A stretch of 64,000 bases of DNA, taken from the NCBI RefSeq assembly GCF_002482975.1, contig NZ_DLHA01000026.1, positions 1-64,000 of the forward strand, written 5' to 3'. This document shows, piece by piece, positions 1-8,067 of the stretch (its first letter is position 1; the number at the start of each line of letters is the position of its first letter). The notes beneath the pieces were generated by a model. The model ran no database searches, was not told where the DNA came from, and worked only from the letters and a program-made list of their open reading frames with translations. The translations under genes were made by a program, and so were the position numbers. This DNA is from Flavobacterium sp. UBA7680. GTDB taxonomy: Bacteria > Bacteroidota > Bacteroidia > Flavobacteriales > Flavobacteriaceae.

Positions 1-211
1 AACAGTTGAAGCTGTAAAAACAGTTTCTGATTTGTTCTTGCCTTTAACTGGAGAAATTATTGCTTTTAATGAAGATTTAGAAAGCGCTCCTGAAACTGTA
101 AATTCTGATCCTTACGGAGCTGGATGGATGATTAAAATTAAAATTGCTGATGCATCAGAAATAGATAGTTTATTATCTGACGAAGCTTATAAAGAACTTA
201 TCGGTGCCTAA
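1..211 (+). CDS. gcvH: Glycine cleavage system H protein, C-terminal part
   Basis: Partial gene, open at the left window edge (frame begins at base 2) and ending in TAA at 209-211. The reading starts TVEAVKTVSD, which matches the lipoylation site of GcvH; the lipoyl lysine would be the AAA codon at 17-19. It continues with the typical PLTGEI...NSDPYGAGWM segment of the H protein. H protein carries the aminomethyl group between the P, T and L proteins during glycine breakdown. The stop overlaps the GTG start of the next gene by 8 bases, so the two are probably translated together. The identification rests on the last 69 residues only, but these include the most diagnostic motif. Confidence 0.93.
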   Translation, partial: TVEAVKTVSDLFLPLTGEIIAFNEDLESAPETVNSDPYGAGWMIKIKIADASEIDSLLSDEAYKELIGA

Positions 212-587
212 ACAATTATTGTTAATCTGGGCAATTATCTGCTCTGGAATCATTGCGTATTTTTGTTTAATAGATTCAAGCAATATTCCGCAGGTAAATT
301 TTCCGAGTATTGACAAAATTGTGCATTTTTGTTTTCACTTTGGCTTTACGATTTCCTGGATCCTATTCTTTAAGAAAGAACTTAAAGGAAAAGATGCTAA
401 CGATTACAAAGCGTATTTGATTTCGTTTATTTTTTCTGTTTTCTTCGGAATAACTATTGAAATTTTACAAGGTGTAATGACAATAACTAGAGCATCAGAT
501 GTAACAGATGTTTTAGCAAATGCATTAGGTGCATTCGTAGGCGTTTTTTCGGCGATAGCTTTTAAAAAACAAATCGATAAAATATAA
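204..587 (+). CDS. VanZ-like family membrane protein
   Basis: Protein of 127 residues starting at GTG 204, inside the end of gcvH. It has four hydrophobic stretches (roughly residues 5-22, 40-57, 68-88 and 103-120). The DKIVHFCFHFGFT segment near residue 38 and the ASDVTDVLANALGAFVG segment near residue 97 are typical of small VanZ-like proteins. VanZ was first described with teicoplanin resistance, but most bacterial members have no established function. Placement next to gcvH looks like an operon, and a strong terminator follows directly. The family assignment is fairly safe; any role in antibiotic response would be a guess. Confidence 0.8.
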   Translation: MPKQLLLIWAIICSGIIAYFCLIDSSNIPQVNFPSIDKIVHFCFHFGFTISWILFFKKELKGKDANDYKAYLISFIFSVFFGITIEILQGVMTITRASDVTDVLANALGAFVGVFSAIAFKKQIDKI

Positions 588-598
588 GAATATAATTA

Positions 599-618
599 CC
601 CACTTCGGTGGGTTTTTT
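599..618 (+). terminator. Intrinsic terminator after the VanZ-like gene
   Basis: CCCAC-TTCG-GTGGG hairpin with a UUCG tetraloop at 599-612, followed by six T. It closes the gcvH/VanZ-like unit 11 bases after the stop codon. Confidence 0.9.
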
Positions 619-668
619 ATTGGCATAAAATCAAGCTTTTAAAACAGTATTTTTTCTGAATTTAAATG

Positions 669-676
669 TATTTTTG
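669..676 (+). promoter_or_regulatory. -7 element of the deoC promoter
   Basis: TATTTTTG matches the Bacteroidota -7 consensus TAnnTTTG. It overlaps the longest possible deoC start at 666 and therefore supports ATG 702 as the real start. Confidence 0.65.
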
Positions 677-701
677 CTCCATTCGATCTAACTTCAATAT
701 T

Positions 702-1445
702 ATGAATGTTAAGCAATACTTAGATTCTACTTATTTAAAAACTGCTGCTCAAGCCGGAATTTCGGAAGAGGATAATAGTATTGTAGTTAAAAATGCAATT
801 GCAGAAGCGATTCAGGAAAAGTTTAAGCTCATCATGATTCGGTCAGAATATGTAAGTCTGGCGAAAGAAATGATCTTAAAAGAAAATTCGAATTTACTGG
901 TTGGAACCGTAATAGATTTTCCAAAAGGAAATTCAAGTTTAGAATCTAAGATCAAGGAAGCAAACGAAGCGATTGAAAATGGTGCCGATGATTTAGATTT
1001 TGTCTGCAATTATGAAGCTTTTAAAAATGGAGACGCTTCATTAATAAAAGAAGAAATTCTAATAGGAAGCCAAATAGGATTAGCCAATAATAAAACAGTA
1101 AAATGGATTATTGAAGTTGCAGCATTAACGGATAAAGAAATTATTCAGCTTTCGGCTTTAATAAAAAATGTTGTTATATCGAATTTTAAAGAAGAAGATT
1201 ATGCTTCTGTTTTTGTAAAATCATCAACAGGTTTTTATAAAACCGAAAATGATCTGCCAAACGGAGCCACAATTCCTACCATTATAATGATGCTCGAAAA
1301 TGCATCGCCTTTGCCGGTAAAAGCTGCCGGCGGCGTTCGCTCTTATGAAGATGCAGTAGAAATGATTCGTTTAGGAGTTAAACGCATTGGAACTTCGGCA
1401 GCAAAAGCGATCGCAGACGGAAAAAATACCACAAATCAATATTAA
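702..1445 (+). CDS. deoC: Deoxyribose-phosphate aldolase
   Basis: Class I aldolase of 247 residues that reversibly splits 2-deoxyribose-5-phosphate into glyceraldehyde-3-phosphate and acetaldehyde, in deoxynucleoside breakdown. It shows both lysine motifs of DeoC: VFVKSSTGF with the Schiff-base lysine and PVKAAGGVR with the second catalytic lysine. It also has the DDLDFVCNY segment corresponding to the catalytic aspartate region. An in-frame ATG at 666 exists, but a -7 promoter element overlaps it and the homologous protein begins at MNVKQYLDSTYLK, so 702 is chosen. It stands alone between a terminator and the gliding gene, which begins 20 bases after its stop and may share its transcript. 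Confidence 0.93.
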   Translation: MNVKQYLDSTYLKTAAQAGISEEDNSIVVKNAIAEAIQEKFKLIMIRSEYVSLAKEMILKENSNLLVGTVIDFPKGNSSLESKIKEANEAIENGADDLDFVCNYEAFKNGDASLIKEEILIGSQIGLANNKTVKWIIEVAALTDKEIIQLSALIKNVVISNFKEEDYASVFVKSSTGFYKTENDLPNGATIPTIIMMLENASPLPVKAAGGVRSYEDAVEMIRLGVKRIGTSAAKAIADGKNTTNQY

Positions 1446-1464
1446 ATCATAAGCCCCAATCTAC

Positions 1465-3579
1465 GTGAATAAGTTTTTTTTATCTTTTGTTATCACCCTA
1501 TTTACCTTACTTGGTTTTGCACAGCAGACTAATGTAAAACCTGATTTTACTTCAGAGCAGTTTCCTATTTTTCCGCATTGCGAAAATCTTCAGGCTAAAA
1601 ATTTAGAAAACTGTTTTTACAGAGAAGTGCAGAATTTTGTGTATGATAATTTTCAAATTCCTGAAAACTTAAAACAAAATAATTACAAAGGAGAAGTAAA
1701 AGTACTTTTTGAAGTGGATGCAAACGGTGAATTTAAAGTAATTTATGTAAATGCAGCAGATGATTTACTAGTTGAAGAAGCAAAACGTGTTTTTGGAAAA
1801 TTTCCGAAAATAAAACCTTCGACTTATAACGGAAAACCGACTTATTCAAAATATACGATTTCAATTGATATTCCTTTAAAAAGTGCAGATCAGATTGCGG
1901 CAGAAGCTTTGGCAGCATCCGAAATTGAAAAGCCAATTGAAAAACCAATGACAGAATTAGACAGTATTGTATACAAAAAATACAATATGCCTGAATTTGA
2001 AAGTCATTTAAATATACCATTTTCTCATAGTTATTATGCGCAGTTTGATGGTGCAATGAACCAGGTGGGAAGTAATAATCATACCGCTTCAAAACCGTAT
2101 ACTTATGCTGAGGTTTCAAAATATTATAATTTAAAAGCAGTAAACGAATCGCTTCAGAAAAAAGTTTCAGGCTGGTGGGGAAGAAAACTTTGGAATGAAA
2201 ACCTGGTTCAGATTCAGGGTGAAGATTACTGGCTGGCATTAAACCCAATTCTTGATTTGCAAATGGGAAAAGCTTCAGATCTTGATGCTTCTTATTCATA
2301 TGTAAATACCCGTGGACTTAATTTTAGAGGAGGTTTAGGAAAACAGATTAATTTTACCACAACCATTTTTGAGAGTCAGGGAAGATTTGCGGGTTATTAC
2401 AATGATTATGCAGAAACATTAAAGCCTTCTGGAGGAAATCCGGCAATTATTCCGGGAATGGGAATTGCTAAGAGATTTAAAACAGATGCTTACGATTTTC
2501 CTTTGGCGGAAGCCAATATTACTTTTGCGCCAAGTAAAATATTTGACTTACAATTAGGTTACGGAAGAAATTTTATTGGAGATGGATATCGTTCGTTGCT
2601 TGAAACTGATGGTGCAAGCCCTTATCCTTATTTTAAAATCAATACGACTTTCTGGAAAATTAAATATACCAATACTTATATGTGGCTTAAAGATGTTCGT
2701 CCAGACGTAACGGTGGACAGAACGTATGCAAGCAAATATATGGCGAATCATTATTTAAGCTGGAATGTTTCGAATAAACTGAATTTTGGTTTCTTTGAAT
2801 CTGTAGTTTGGACAGATACCAACAACAGAGGATTTGATGTTAACTTTGTAAATCCTATTATTTTTTACCGTTCTGTTGAATTCGCTTCATCATCTCGAAG
2901 CGGAAATGCACTTTTAGGAATGACATCTAAATACAAATGGAATAACAATGTAAATTTATATGCTCAGTTTTTATTAGACGAATTCTCGATTGGTGATATG
3001 AAATCTGGAGATCAAAGCTGGAAAAATAAATTTGGTTACCAGTTAGGTGCTAAATATTACAATGCTTTTCATGTAAAAGATTTGCTTTTGCAATTAGAAT
3101 ACAATCACGTTCGTCCTTATGTGTATTCTCATAGTGATCCAATTACGAATTATGGTCATAATAATCAAAGTATCGGACATCAATGGGGAGGAAATTTTGA
3201 AGAATTTATCGCAATTGGTCGTTACCATAAAGGACGTCTTTTTGCAGATGCTAAATTTACAGTGGGTAAAAGAGGTTTAGATTTTGATACCGCAGAAAAC
3301 AGTTATAATTACGGAGGAAATATCTATAAAGATTATGATTTAAACCGTCCTTATGATACAGGTGTAAAAGTGGGGCAGGGAAATAAAACCAGTATTTTTA
3401 TTGCCGATGTTCAAGGAGGATATTTGATAAATCCGATCACAAATTTAAAATTATTCGGAAGTTTCATTTACAGAAATTTTGATCCAACTCAGGAAACGGC
3501 AACAACATTTAAACAAAGTACGACCTGGTTTACTATTGGTTTACGTTCTGATATCTTTAACTGGTATTTTGATTACTAG
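1465..3579 (+). CDS. remB: RemB-like gliding motility protein: TonB-C-like domain plus outer-membrane barrel
   Basis: Protein of 704 residues starting at GTG 1465, with a signal peptide ending near FAQQ (residue 20). Residues about 60-140 resemble a TonB C-terminal domain (GEVKVLFEVDANGEFKV...YTISIDIPL). From about residue 180 onward the chain looks like a beta-barrel related to capsule-assembly Wzi proteins, with many aromatic-rich strands and a terminal NWYFDY. This order and length match proteins annotated RemB in gliding Flavobacteria, where they are associated with cell spreading. The domain picture is visible in the sequence; the gene name rests on recognition of the family. It could be described more neutrally as a TonB-domain barrel protein. 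Confidence 0.75.
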   Translation: MNKFFLSFVITLFTLLGFAQQTNVKPDFTSEQFPIFPHCENLQAKNLENCFYREVQNFVYDNFQIPENLKQNNYKGEVKVLFEVDANGEFKVIYVNAADDLLVEEAKRVFGKFPKIKPSTYNGKPTYSKYTISIDIPLKSADQIAAEALAASEIEKPIEKPMTELDSIVYKKYNMPEFESHLNIPFSHSYYAQFDGAMNQVGSNNHTASKPYTYAEVSKYYNLKAVNESLQKKVSGWWGRKLWNENLVQIQGEDYWLALNPILDLQMGKASDLDASYSYVNTRGLNFRGGLGKQINFTTTIFESQGRFAGYYNDYAETLKPSGGNPAIIPGMGIAKRFKTDAYDFPLAEANITFAPSKIFDLQLGYGRNFIGDGYRSLLETDGASPYPYFKINTTFWKIKYTNTYMWLKDVRPDVTVDRTYASKYMANHYLSWNVSNKLNFGFFESVVWTDTNNRGFDVNFVNPIIFYRSVEFASSSRSGNALLGMTSKYKWNNNVNLYAQFLLDEFSIGDMKSGDQSWKNKFGYQLGAKYYNAFHVKDLLLQLEYNHVRPYVYSHSDPITNYGHNNQSIGHQWGGNFEEFIAIGRYHKGRLFADAKFTVGKRGLDFDTAENSYNYGGNIYKDYDLNRPYDTGVKVGQGNKTSIFIADVQGGYLINPITNLKLFGSFIYRNFDPTQETATTFKQSTTWFTIGLRSDIFNWYFDY

Positions 3580-3695
3580 AATTTTTAATAAGATTTTTCG
3601 AAATAATAGTGTTAAAGATTGGAAAGTTCTTGTTTTGTAGAGGTTTTATTGGAAAAAATCTAATTTTAAAGTTCTAAATTCTATAATCTAATTTG

Positions 3696-3703
3696 TACAT
3701 TTG
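3696..3703 (+). promoter_or_regulatory. -7 element of the ctaB/oxidase promoter
   Basis: TACATTTG fits TAnnTTTG and lies 35 bases before the TTG start chosen for ctaB. It excludes the longer start at 3693, which would lie in the promoter. Confidence 0.7.
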
Positions 3704-3737
3704 CACCACTCAAAAAAAATATACAAAGACTACGGTA

Positions 3738-4640
3738 TTGAACGCTGCTAAAAATACAATTTCAATAAAATCAATATTTCTGGATTTCAAAGAGATAACT
3801 AAGGCTGGCTTGGCTATTAGTGTTTTGTTTTCTTCAATCGCCGGATATTTATTAGGAGTTAATGACGAACATCCTTTTAAATGGAGTGTTTTGATTATTT
3901 TGTCAATTGGCGGCTATTGCATGGTTGGGGCTTCAAACGCTTTTAATCAGGTAATTGAAAAAGATATCGATTCGTTAATGGATCGAACAAAAAATCGTCC
4001 GGTTCCTTCCGGAAGAATGTCTCCCGTAACAGCATTAATTGTTGCAAGTCTGCTTACTATAATAGGTATAGCATTGTTGTACACGATCAATGCAAAGTCG
4101 GCAATGTTTGCCGCAATTTCAATATTTTTATATACAAGCATATATACACCATTAAAAACCGTAACTTCATTGTCAGTTTTTGTTGGTGCATTTCCTGGAG
4201 CAATTCCATTTATGTTAGGATGGGTTGCGGCAACCGGAGAATTTGGTATCGAAGCCGGAACATTATTTTTAATTCAGTTTTTCTGGCAGTTTCCTCATTT
4301 TTGGGCCATTGGATGGTTTTTGTATGATGATTATGCAAAAGCAGGTATTTTCATGCTTCCAACCGGAAATAAAGATAGAAAAACAGCTTTGCAGGTTATT
4401 TTATATACGATTTGGTTAATTATTGCTTCTTTATTACCTGTTTTAGGATATACAGGGCAGTTGTTTATTTCGCCAATCGCAGCGGTTTTAGTGTTTTTAT
4501 TAGGTTTATGGATGTTGTTTTATGCGGTGCGTTTGTACCAATTAAGAACACCAAAAGCTGCAAGAACATTAATGCTGGTAAGCGTATCGTATATTTCGTT
4601 ACTGCAGATTGTATTTATAGTAGATAAATTTTTAAGATAG
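3738..4640 (+). CDS. ctaB: Protoheme IX farnesyltransferase (heme O synthase)
   Basis: Integral membrane prenyltransferase of the UbiA superfamily that adds a farnesyl group to heme b, giving heme O for the oxidase encoded downstream. The aspartate-rich motif NQVIEKDIDSLMDRTKNRP is present, and about eight to nine hydrophobic segments follow. The start is placed at TTG 3738 (300 residues), because the longer frame from 3693 begins inside the -7 promoter element and this start gives the usual MNAAKNTISIKSIFLDF opening; GTG 3735 is an alternative. The next gene starts 2 bases after the stop, indicating an operon with the oxidase subunits. Confidence 0.92.
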   Translation: MNAAKNTISIKSIFLDFKEITKAGLAISVLFSSIAGYLLGVNDEHPFKWSVLIILSIGGYCMVGASNAFNQVIEKDIDSLMDRTKNRPVPSGRMSPVTALIVASLLTIIGIALLYTINAKSAMFAAISIFLYTSIYTPLKTVTSLSVFVGAFPGAIPFMLGWVAATGEFGIEAGTLFLIQFFWQFPHFWAIGWFLYDDYAKAGIFMLPTGNKDRKTALQVILYTIWLIIASLLPVLGYTGQLFISPIAAVLVFLLGLWMLFYAVRLYQLRTPKAARTLMLVSVSYISLLQIVFIVDKFLR

Positions 4641-4642
4641 TT

Positions 4643-5230
4643 ATGGAAATGACAATTAAAGTAAGTGAAGAGCAGGTGCAGAAATCAAAATCAGCCAAAC
4701 TGATTTTGTTATTCGCAATGGTAAGTATGACCATGATGTTTGCAGGACTTGCAAGTGCGTTTGTGGTAAGTAAATCAAGAGCAGACTGGTTGACGAATTT
4801 TCAAATACCAACTGCGTTTTATTTTAGTACAGCAGTTATTATTGCCTGCAGTGTTACTTTTTATTTAGCAAAAAAAGCAATTGAAAAAGGAAACAGAAGT
4901 GCTACTTCTGCGTTTCTTTTAGGGACATTTGCTTTAGGGATTCTGTTTGTAATTTTACAATTCAGAGGTTTTGGGCAAATTGTAGAAAGCGGGTATTATA
5001 TGACAGGACAAGGTAGCTCAATTACTACAACTTTCCTTTATGTAATTGCGTTTACACACCTATTGCACTTGGCGGGCGGATTAATTTCGCTTTTAATTAT
5101 AATTTATAATCATTTTAAACAAAAATACAATCCGACTCAAACTCTTGGTATAGAACTAGGTGCGATGTATTGGCACTTTTTGGATTTATTATGGGTATTA
5201 TTATTTTTATTTTTATATTTCTTTAAATAA
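4643..5230 (+). CDS. Cytochrome c oxidase subunit III family protein (short form)
   Basis: Protein of 195 residues with five predicted membrane spans, ending in the conserved subunit III block IELGAMYWHFLDLLWVLLFLFLYFF. It is directly coupled to ctaB (2-base spacing). The N-terminus is short, as in bacterial five-helix subunit III proteins. A second, longer subunit III gene follows immediately, so this complex probably contains two subunit-III-like polypeptides or each serves a different oxidase. No catalytic metal ligands are expected in this subunit. Confidence 0.9.
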   Translation: MEMTIKVSEEQVQKSKSAKLILLFAMVSMTMMFAGLASAFVVSKSRADWLTNFQIPTAFYFSTAVIIACSVTFYLAKKAIEKGNRSATSAFLLGTFALGILFVILQFRGFGQIVESGYYMTGQGSSITTTFLYVIAFTHLLHLAGGLISLLIIIYNHFKQKYNPTQTLGIELGAMYWHFLDLLWVLLFLFLYFFK

Positions 5231-5240
5231 GAAAAAAACG

Positions 5241-5248
5241 TAAATTTG
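5241..5248 (+). promoter_or_regulatory. -7 element before the long subunit III gene
   Basis: TAAATTTG fits TAnnTTTG exactly and sits 24 bases upstream of the ATG, so the second half of the oxidase operon may have its own promoter. Confidence 0.6.
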
Positions 5249-5272
5249 GGAACTTTTTAACGAATATCTTTT

Positions 5273-6259
5273 ATGGAAGCGACAGTTACTACTGCAAATA
5301 ACGACGAAAAAACTTGGGGAGGCGGAGAGCATAGCCAGCCACTAGGAGCAAGTTATGGTAAAATGATGATGTGGTTTTTTATCGTATCGGATGCCTTGAC
5401 ATTCTCTGGATTTTTAGGTGCTTACGGTTTTTCTAGATTTAAATTTATTGAAACATGGCCATTGGCTGACGAAGTGTTTACTCACTTTCCTTTTATGCAT
5501 GGTGTTTCGGCTCCTATGTATTATGTAGCCTTAATGACTTTTATCTTGATTTTCTCATCTGTAACAATGGTTTTGGCTGTTGATGCAGGTCACCAATTAA
5601 AGAAAACAAAAGTTGCTGTTTACATGTTCTTAACTATTATTGGAGGTTTAATTTTCGTTGGTTCTCAAGCTTGGGAGTGGAAAAACTTCATTAAAGGAGA
5701 ATACGGAGCAGTTGAAACTAAAGGTGGAAGTTTATTGCAGTTTGTTAAAGCAGATGGAACAAGAGTTGCTCTTGCAGATTTTGCGGTGAAATTGCCAGAA
5801 CAAAGAGAAGAATTAACAAGAAGCCATGCAACTTGGTTTGTTCAGGATGCAGAAACTCAGCCAACTTATACTGTTGCTGAAATTCAGGCAGGTTTTAAAG
5901 CACACCCTGATGTATTAATCAGAACTGAAAAACTTACTGCTGAAAAGAAAAAAACTGTTTTAACTAGAGCAGAATCTGAAGCTCGTTTAGTTGACGCAAA
6001 ATATGTAGTAGAAGGAGCAAACTTAACTAGAAATGAATACGGAAGTAAACTATTCGCTGATTTCTTCTTCTTCATCACAGGATTCCACGGATTCCACGTA
6101 TTTTCTGGAGTTATCATTAATATCATTATTTTCTTTAATGTATTATTAGGAACTTACGAGAAAAGAAGAAGCTACGAAATGGTAGAGAAAGTTGGTTTAT
6201 ACTGGCACTTTGTAGATTTAGTTTGGGTATTTGTATTTACAGTTTTCTACTTAGTTTAA
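5273..6259 (+). CDS. Cytochrome c oxidase subunit III with a long internal insertion
   Basis: Protein of 328 residues. Residues 28-140 and about 256-328 form a recognisable subunit III (TFSGFLGAYGFSRF, FITGFHGFHVFSG and the terminal VGLYWHFVDLVWVFVFTVFYLV). Between them, residues about 142-255 form a soluble, charged segment (EYGAVETKGG...LTRNEYGSK) that ordinary bacterial subunit III proteins of about 200 residues lack. The reading frame is intact throughout, so this is not a frameshift artefact. It follows the short subunit III gene and precedes the subunit IV gene by 18 bases. Function in the oxidase complex is secure; the role of the insertion is unknown. Confidence 0.9.
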   Translation: MEATVTTANNDEKTWGGGEHSQPLGASYGKMMMWFFIVSDALTFSGFLGAYGFSRFKFIETWPLADEVFTHFPFMHGVSAPMYYVALMTFILIFSSVTMVLAVDAGHQLKKTKVAVYMFLTIIGGLIFVGSQAWEWKNFIKGEYGAVETKGGSLLQFVKADGTRVALADFAVKLPEQREELTRSHATWFVQDAETQPTYTVAEIQAGFKAHPDVLIRTEKLTAEKKKTVLTRAESEARLVDAKYVVEGANLTRNEYGSKLFADFFFFITGFHGFHVFSGVIINIIIFFNVLLGTYEKRRSYEMVEKVGLYWHFVDLVWVFVFTVFYLV

Positions 6260-6277
6260 TTTTAGATTTTAATTATT

Positions 6278-6628
6278 ATGTCACACGAACACGTATCAAA
6301 TACAAAAAGAATCTGGTTTGTTTTTATATTACTATCAGTTGTAACTACAGTAGAAGTTATCCTTGGTATTTACAAACCGGGAGTATTAGAGTTTAATCAT
6401 TTTGTTGGTTTGAATTTGTTAAACTGGATATTTTATATCTTAACAATATTCAAAGCTTATTATATTGTATGGGCATTCATGCACATGGAAGGTGAAAAAA
6501 GCAGCCTTAGATGGTCTGTTGTATCACCAGTTATTTTCCTAGTATTATATTTATTGTTCATCTTGTTGACAGAAGGACACTATATTTATGGGGTTTTTAA
6601 AGATTCTACTATTAAATGGAATTTTTAA
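6278..6628 (+). CDS. Cytochrome c oxidase subunit IV family protein
   Basis: Protein of 116 residues with three membrane spans (about 11-27, 43-70 and 84-102) and the AYYIVWAFMHMEGE segment typical of the small prokaryotic subunit IV family. It lies 18 bases after the long subunit III gene and ends the oxidase operon, being followed by a strong terminator. Subunits I and II are not in this window. Confidence 0.88.
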   Translation: MSHEHVSNTKRIWFVFILLSVVTTVEVILGIYKPGVLEFNHFVGLNLLNWIFYILTIFKAYYIVWAFMHMEGEKSSLRWSVVSPVIFLVLYLLFILLTEGHYIYGVFKDSTIKWNF

Positions 6629-6648
6629 CATGATATTAATTCGAAAAG

Positions 6649-6674
6649 AAGCTCCGTTTAACGGAGCTTTTTTT
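6649..6674 (+). terminator. Intrinsic terminator after the oxidase subunit IV gene
   Basis: Nine-base-pair stem AAGCTCCGT / ACGGAGCTT with a TTA loop, running into seven T. The T-tract is shared with the next promoter's -7 element. Confidence 0.92.
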
Positions 6675-6681
6675 ATTTTTG
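6674..6681 (+). promoter_or_regulatory. -7 element of the oxidase-maturation operon
   Basis: TATTTTTG directly abuts the T-tract of the preceding terminator and lies 25 bases before ATG 6707. Confidence 0.6.
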
Positions 6682-6706
6682 TACCTCAATAACTTCCGTT
6701 AAAACA

Positions 6707-7366
6707 ATGAAAAAAAATATAGTTCTTTTTGTGCTTTTTGTTTTACCCATTGTAGCCTATTTGTTTTTCGCTTCAGGTGTAAATAGTTTTACAAAACTTC
6801 CCATAATTACCCCAAAAATTGCCGACTTTGGAAACTGGAAATCTCTTGACGGCAAAAAAGTTTCTTTAGATAAAAAAATTACCGTTTTAGGTTTTTCCGG
6901 TTCTGATATTTTAAGTAACAGAGGAAACTACTTTAACCTTAACGAAAAAATCTACAAACGCTACCACGGTTTCGAAGATCTTCAATTTGTAGTAATCTGC
7001 CCGCTTGGGACAGAAACTGAAGCTCGAAAGCTTGTTGATGCGATTAAACCTTTTACAGATGTTTCTGGATGGGAATTTGTTTTTGCTTCACCTGATGATA
7101 TTCAGGCTTTTTATAATCAATTACATTTAAAAGGAAAACTGGATGATAAACTAGGTACATCAAATGTTTTCATTGTAGATAAAGAAAGAAACTTAAGAGG
7201 CCGCAAAGGCGGAAATAAAAACGAAAAAGATGACGAGTATAAAGAAGGATACGATACTTTTCATCCATCTGAATTGAGTAATGAAATGCTTGATGACTTT
7301 AAAATCATTTTGTATGAATATCGTGCCGCTCTTAAAAAGAACCATAACGCCACAAAACAACTTTAA
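6707..7366 (+). CDS. SCO-like thioredoxin-fold membrane-anchored protein lacking the CxxxC motif
   Basis: Protein of 219 residues with one N-terminal membrane anchor (about 4-24) and a soluble domain with thioredoxin-like features: VLGFSGSDIL where SCO proteins have their CxxxC, LQFVVICPLGTE, and VFIVDKERNLRGRKGG. The only cysteine I see is in VVICPLG, not at the metal site. It starts the operon containing the true SCO gene 11 bases downstream, the DUF420 gene and the small CxxC protein. I infer a redox-inactive SCO-like partner or chaperone in oxidase assembly. The fold assignment comes from sequence pattern only; a plain conserved membrane protein of unknown function is the safe label. Confidence 0.65.
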   Translation: MKKNIVLFVLFVLPIVAYLFFASGVNSFTKLPIITPKIADFGNWKSLDGKKVSLDKKITVLGFSGSDILSNRGNYFNLNEKIYKRYHGFEDLQFVVICPLGTETEARKLVDAIKPFTDVSGWEFVFASPDDIQAFYNQLHLKGKLDDKLGTSNVFIVDKERNLRGRKGGNKNEKDDEYKEGYDTFHPSELSNEMLDDFKIILYEYRAALKKNHNATKQL

Positions 7367-7377
7367 ATACACATATA

Positions 7378-8064
7378 ATGTTCAAAAATAAATCTTACAT
7401 AGGGATTTCGTTTATTATCTTGATTTTCGGAATCTATGCAGTACCAAAAATTGTTGACAGAATTAAAAATGGTGATGTTGTAAAAGGAAATCGTTTAGAT
7501 AATGTTGGTTCTAAAAGTTCTAAAGACGCAAAATTAATAACAATTGGTGCAGCTCCAAAATTTGAATTGACAAATCAGGATAACGTTAAAGTATCTAATG
7601 CAACCTATAAAGGAAAAGTATATGTTTTAGAATTTTTCTTCACAACTTGTCCGTCAATCTGCCCAAAGATGAATTTGAGCATGCTGGAAATCGAAAAAAC
7701 ATTTTTTGGCAATCCTAACTTCGGAATAGTTTCCATTACAATTGACCCAACTCATGATACACCACAGGTTTTAAAAGATCATGCAAAATTATTAGGAGTA
7801 AAATCTTCTAACTGGAATTTTTTAACCGGAGACAGAGCTACAATTATGGATTTGTCTAACAAAGGTTTTAATCTTTATGCAGGAGAAAACTCAAAAGTAA
7901 GCGGAGGATTTGAACATTCTGGGTTATTTGCTTTAATTGACAAAGATGGAAACATTCGCTGCCGAAAAGATGAATTTGGAAACCCAAATATTTATTACGA
8001 CGGTTTAGATAAAAAAGGCGTTAGAGAGATTCAGGAAGATATTAAAATACTATTAGAAGAATAA
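7378..8064 (+). CDS. SCO1/SenC family copper chaperone for cytochrome oxidase
   Basis: Protein of 228 residues anchored by one N-terminal helix (about 7-22). The soluble part has the full copper-site set of the SCO family: Cys91 and Cys95 in TTCPSICPKM, and His180 in GGFEHSGLFALID. The TIDPTHDTP motif is also present. SCO proteins deliver or reduce copper for the CuA centre of oxidase subunit II in the periplasm. It lies between the cysteine-less relative (11-base gap) and the DUF420 gene (3-base gap). Confidence 0.93.
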   Translation: MFKNKSYIGISFIILIFGIYAVPKIVDRIKNGDVVKGNRLDNVGSKSSKDAKLITIGAAPKFELTNQDNVKVSNATYKGKVYVLEFFFTTCPSICPKMNLSMLEIEKTFFGNPNFGIVSITIDPTHDTPQVLKDHAKLLGVKSSNWNFLTGDRATIMDLSNKGFNLYAGENSKVSGGFEHSGLFALIDKDGNIRCRKDEFGNPNIYYDGLDKKGVREIQEDIKILLEE

Positions 8065-8067
8065 AAA

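Noticed and set aside
1733..2299. A 188-codon minus-strand open frame inside the RemB-like gene
   Set aside because: It is antisense to a clearly coding gene with signal peptide and domains, has no recognisable domain or promoter, and its composition is that of a mirrored coding frame.
5696..6037. Subunit III insertion as a frameshift or assembly error
   Set aside because: The frame stays open, codon use resembles the flanks, and the conserved subunit III end resumes in frame.
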